Shown here piece by piece: positions 15,139-16,714 of a DNA stretch of 16,714 bases. Below the pieces are notes generated by a model. It ran no database searches and was not told the origin of the DNA. It saw only the letters and a program-made list of their open reading frames with translations. Numbering within the stretch: position 1 is the stretch's first letter; every line of letters starts with the position of its first letter. The translations under genes were made by a program, and so were the position numbers. Source of the DNA: JBGSMF01 sp041740315 (GTDB lineage: Bacteria > Chloroflexota > Anaerolineae > Fen-1058); assembly GCA_041740315.1 (NCBI GenBank), contig JBGSMF010000047.1, forward strand, positions 1 to 16,714, written 5' to 3'.

Positions 15139-15495
15139 TTGCTCGAGTCCTACTCATTTATTGCTGTTTTTATCCTCGTTGCAGTGGGCTTGCCAGGCGC
15201 TGCGCTAATCTTGTCCTGGCTGCTTCGCCCCCAAAAAGCGAACCCCATCAAAAAGTCAACCTACGAGTGCGGTTTTGAAACGTATGGCGATACGTGGGTT
15301 CAGTTCAAAGCCCAGTACTATATCTATGCGCTGGTCTTTGTGCTGTTCGACGTAGAAACGGTTTTTCTTTTCCCCTGGGCCTTGGTGTATAATCAGCTCC
15401 CGCTGTTTGCCGTGGTCGAGATGTTGGTCTTTATCTTGATCTTGGCCGGAGGCTTGGTTTATGCCTGGCGCAAGGGAGATTTGGAATGGATGTAA
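15139..15495 (+). CDS. nuoA: NADH-quinone oxidoreductase subunit A (complex I)
   Basis: Small membrane subunit of proton-pumping complex I, 118 residues, the usual length. Three membrane helices (about 5-27, 61-83, 90-110) flank the conserved cytoplasmic loop KSTYECGFETYGD (about 39-51), followed by FKAQYYIYALVFVLFDVETVFLFPWA, which I quote here only by its key FDVETVFLFPWA. The start is TTG at 15139, supported by AAAGGAG 9 bases upstream; no better ATG is in frame. The next gene is nuoH rather than the usual nuoB, and a terminator-like hairpin separates them. Confidence 0.95.
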   Translation: MLESYSFIAVFILVAVGLPGAALILSWLLRPQKANPIKKSTYECGFETYGDTWVQFKAQYYIYALVFVLFDVETVFLFPWALVYNQLPLFAVVEMLVFILILAGGLVYAWRKGDLEWM

Positions 15496-15517
15496 CCCCG
15501 GCTAGAGTTTTGTTTCA

Positions 15518-15553
15518 CCCCGCGCCCGTCAAGTATGGGCGTCGGGGCGTTTT
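15518..15553 (+). terminator. Terminator-like hairpin between nuoA and nuoH
   Basis: CCCCG-CGCCC (15518-15527) pairs with GGGCG-(T)-CGGGG (15537-15547), a 10-bp stem with one bulged T and a 9-base loop, followed by CGTTTTC. The T-run is only four bases, so termination may be partial and could lower nuoH relative to nuoA, or the hairpin may stabilise the nuoA transcript. Confidence 0.6.
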
Positions 15554-15583
15554 CTGCTAGTTCTGGACCTCTGGGAGTAGGGT

Positions 15584-16714
15584 ATGGGAACTAATTTCTG
15601 GATAGAGATTGCAAACTGGCTGCGCGGCTTGTTGCCTGACGCATCGGAAGATGTTGTGATGGCTATTCTCCGCGCGGTCATTGTGGGAGTAACGGCGCTG
15701 GTTATGTTTATGGTTCTCACCTGGATAGAGCGCAAGGGCTTTGCGCGCTTTCAAGACAGGTTGGGGCCAAACAAGGCCGGCCCCTTTGGGCTGCTCCAGC
15801 CCATTGCCGATGGGGTCAAGGCGATCACCAAAGAAGATATCACGCCTAGCGACGCTGACCGAGTGGCGTTCAATCTGGCGCCTATCCTGGCGGCGGCGGC
15901 AGCGATTATGGTCTATGCCGTCATTCCTTTTGGGCGCGATATGGTCGGCGTAGACCTGGATATTGGCATTTTCTACGTTATGGTGATGGGCGGTTTGGGG
16001 CCGGTGGCGGTGCTCATCTCTGGGTGGGGTTGCAATAACAAGTACGCGCTGCTCAGCGCGTTCCGGGGCGTGGCCCAGCTCATTAGCTACGAAGTGCCCC
16101 AGGCGCTGTCGGTCATCACCGTCATTATGGTGGCCGGCACAATGTCTATGGTGGGCATTGTAGACAAGCAGTTTTCTAGCGCGTGGTATATTGTGGCGCT
16201 GCCGCTTTCGGCCTTGCTCTTGTTCGTGTCTGGCCTGGCCGAAATTGGCCGCAGCCCGTTCGATTTGCTAGAGGCCGATTCGGAAATCGTGGCCGGTTTT
16301 CACATCGAATACAGCGGCATAAAGTTTGCCCTGTTCTTTATGGGTGAATACATGCATGCTTTTGCCACCGGGGCGGTTTTTGGCACCTTGTTCTTGGGTG
16401 GCTGGCACTTGCCATTTATCAACATAGATAATACCCTGCCGTGGCTGGCGCCGTTTATTGTTCTTGGCAAAGGCTTGTTCATGTTCTGGGTGATGGTGTG
16501 GGTTCGCTCTACCCTCCCGCGCCTGCGCATTGACCACATGCTGGCCTTTAACTGGAAGTTTCTTGTGCCGCTCAGCCTGGTCAACGTGGCGGTGATTTCG
16601 CTGGTGAGCAAGGCGCTCGATGCGGCAGGCTTGAGCGCGCAAGTTAACCCAACCGCCTGGGCCTTGGCGCTGCTGGCGGTCAATGTGCTGATGCTGTTGG
16701 GGGCAATGTGGCTG
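15584..16714 (+). CDS. nuoH: NADH-quinone oxidoreductase subunit H (complex I), 3' end outside the window
   Basis: Membrane subunit of complex I at the quinone-binding chamber. 377 residues are present with no stop before the window end. The start is ATG at 15584 with GGGAG 6 bases upstream. Family hallmarks are visible in order: ERKGFARFQDRLGPNKAGP and LLQPIADGVKAITKEDITP near residues 48-87, a conserved FRGVAQLISYEVPQAL segment, then AEIGRSPFDLLEADSEIVAG and EYSGIKFALFFMGEY in the second half. These contain the acidic and basic residues known to link the quinone site to the membrane arm. Further nuo genes, perhaps nuoIJKLMN, may follow beyond the window, but that is inference. Confidence 0.95.
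   Translation, partial: MGTNFWIEIANWLRGLLPDASEDVVMAILRAVIVGVTALVMFMVLTWIERKGFARFQDRLGPNKAGPFGLLQPIADGVKAITKEDITPSDADRVAFNLAPILAAAAAIMVYAVIPFGRDMVGVDLDIGIFYVMVMGGLGPVAVLISGWGCNNKYALLSAFRGVAQLISYEVPQALSVITVIMVAGTMSMVGIVDKQFSSAWYIVALPLSALLLFVSGLAEIGRSPFDLLEADSEIVAGFHIEYSGIKFALFFMGEYMHAFATGAVFGTLFLGGWHLPFINIDNTLPWLAPFIVLGKGLFMFWVMVWVRSTLPRLRIDHMLAFNWKFLVPLSLVNVAVISLVSKALDAAGLSAQVNPTAWALALLAVNVLMLLGAMWL

Overview
The window looks like a piece of a moderately GC-rich chromosome from an uncultured or little-studied member of the Chloroflexota (Anaerolineae/Caldilineae-like). This is inferred from a secreted subtilase ending in YLPLVMK, paired FemAB-type transferases, a STAND-type regulator with an N-terminal helix-turn-helix, separated complex I genes, and many short-period tandem repeats and palindromic elements. 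No database search was possible, so the taxonomy is a judgement from protein style.

Layout. (1) Bases 1-294 hold no gene, only the end of a palindromic element and several hairpins. (2) Bases 295-5751 form a leftward cluster: a STAND ATPase regulator with its own promoter, two sugar-type ABC permeases and, after a repeat-filled gap, a lipoprotein solute-binding protein. No ABC ATPase is present. (3) Bases 5752-6061 are a divergent promoter region carrying a palindromic element and a period-9 array. (4) Rightward from there lie a membrane GAF-SpoIIE PP2C phosphatase, apparently with a leaderless start, and a 1453-residue secreted S8 protease with two Rossmann/amidotransferase-like domains. (5) A leftward pair of FemAB-family genes follows. 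The downstream one is split by a frameshift inside a heptanucleotide tandem repeat, and the two genes are separated only by five copies of a 10-bp repeat. (6) A 418-bp gap contains a 124-bp element with perfect 13-bp terminal inverted repeats and an 8-bp target duplication, then another inverted repeat. (7) nuoA and nuoH of complex I run rightward, with nuoH cut by the window end and a terminator-like hairpin between them.

How the parts relate. The regulator probably senses substrate or nucleotide state and controls carbohydrate uptake. The phosphatase would feed a partner-switching signalling pathway, but no partner kinase, anti-anti-sigma factor or sigma factor is visible. The protease and the FemAB genes act at or outside the cell envelope. 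nuoA/nuoH belong to respiration and start a separate transcription unit.

The most unusual content is the repeat layer. Period-7 arrays, period-9 arrays, a 10-bp array and palindromic elements that share a core motif but have locus-specific arms occur between genes, and also inside three coding regions at domain junctions. One of these arrays has the copy number that breaks the gene it sits in; one more heptamer copy would restore a 359-residue reading frame.
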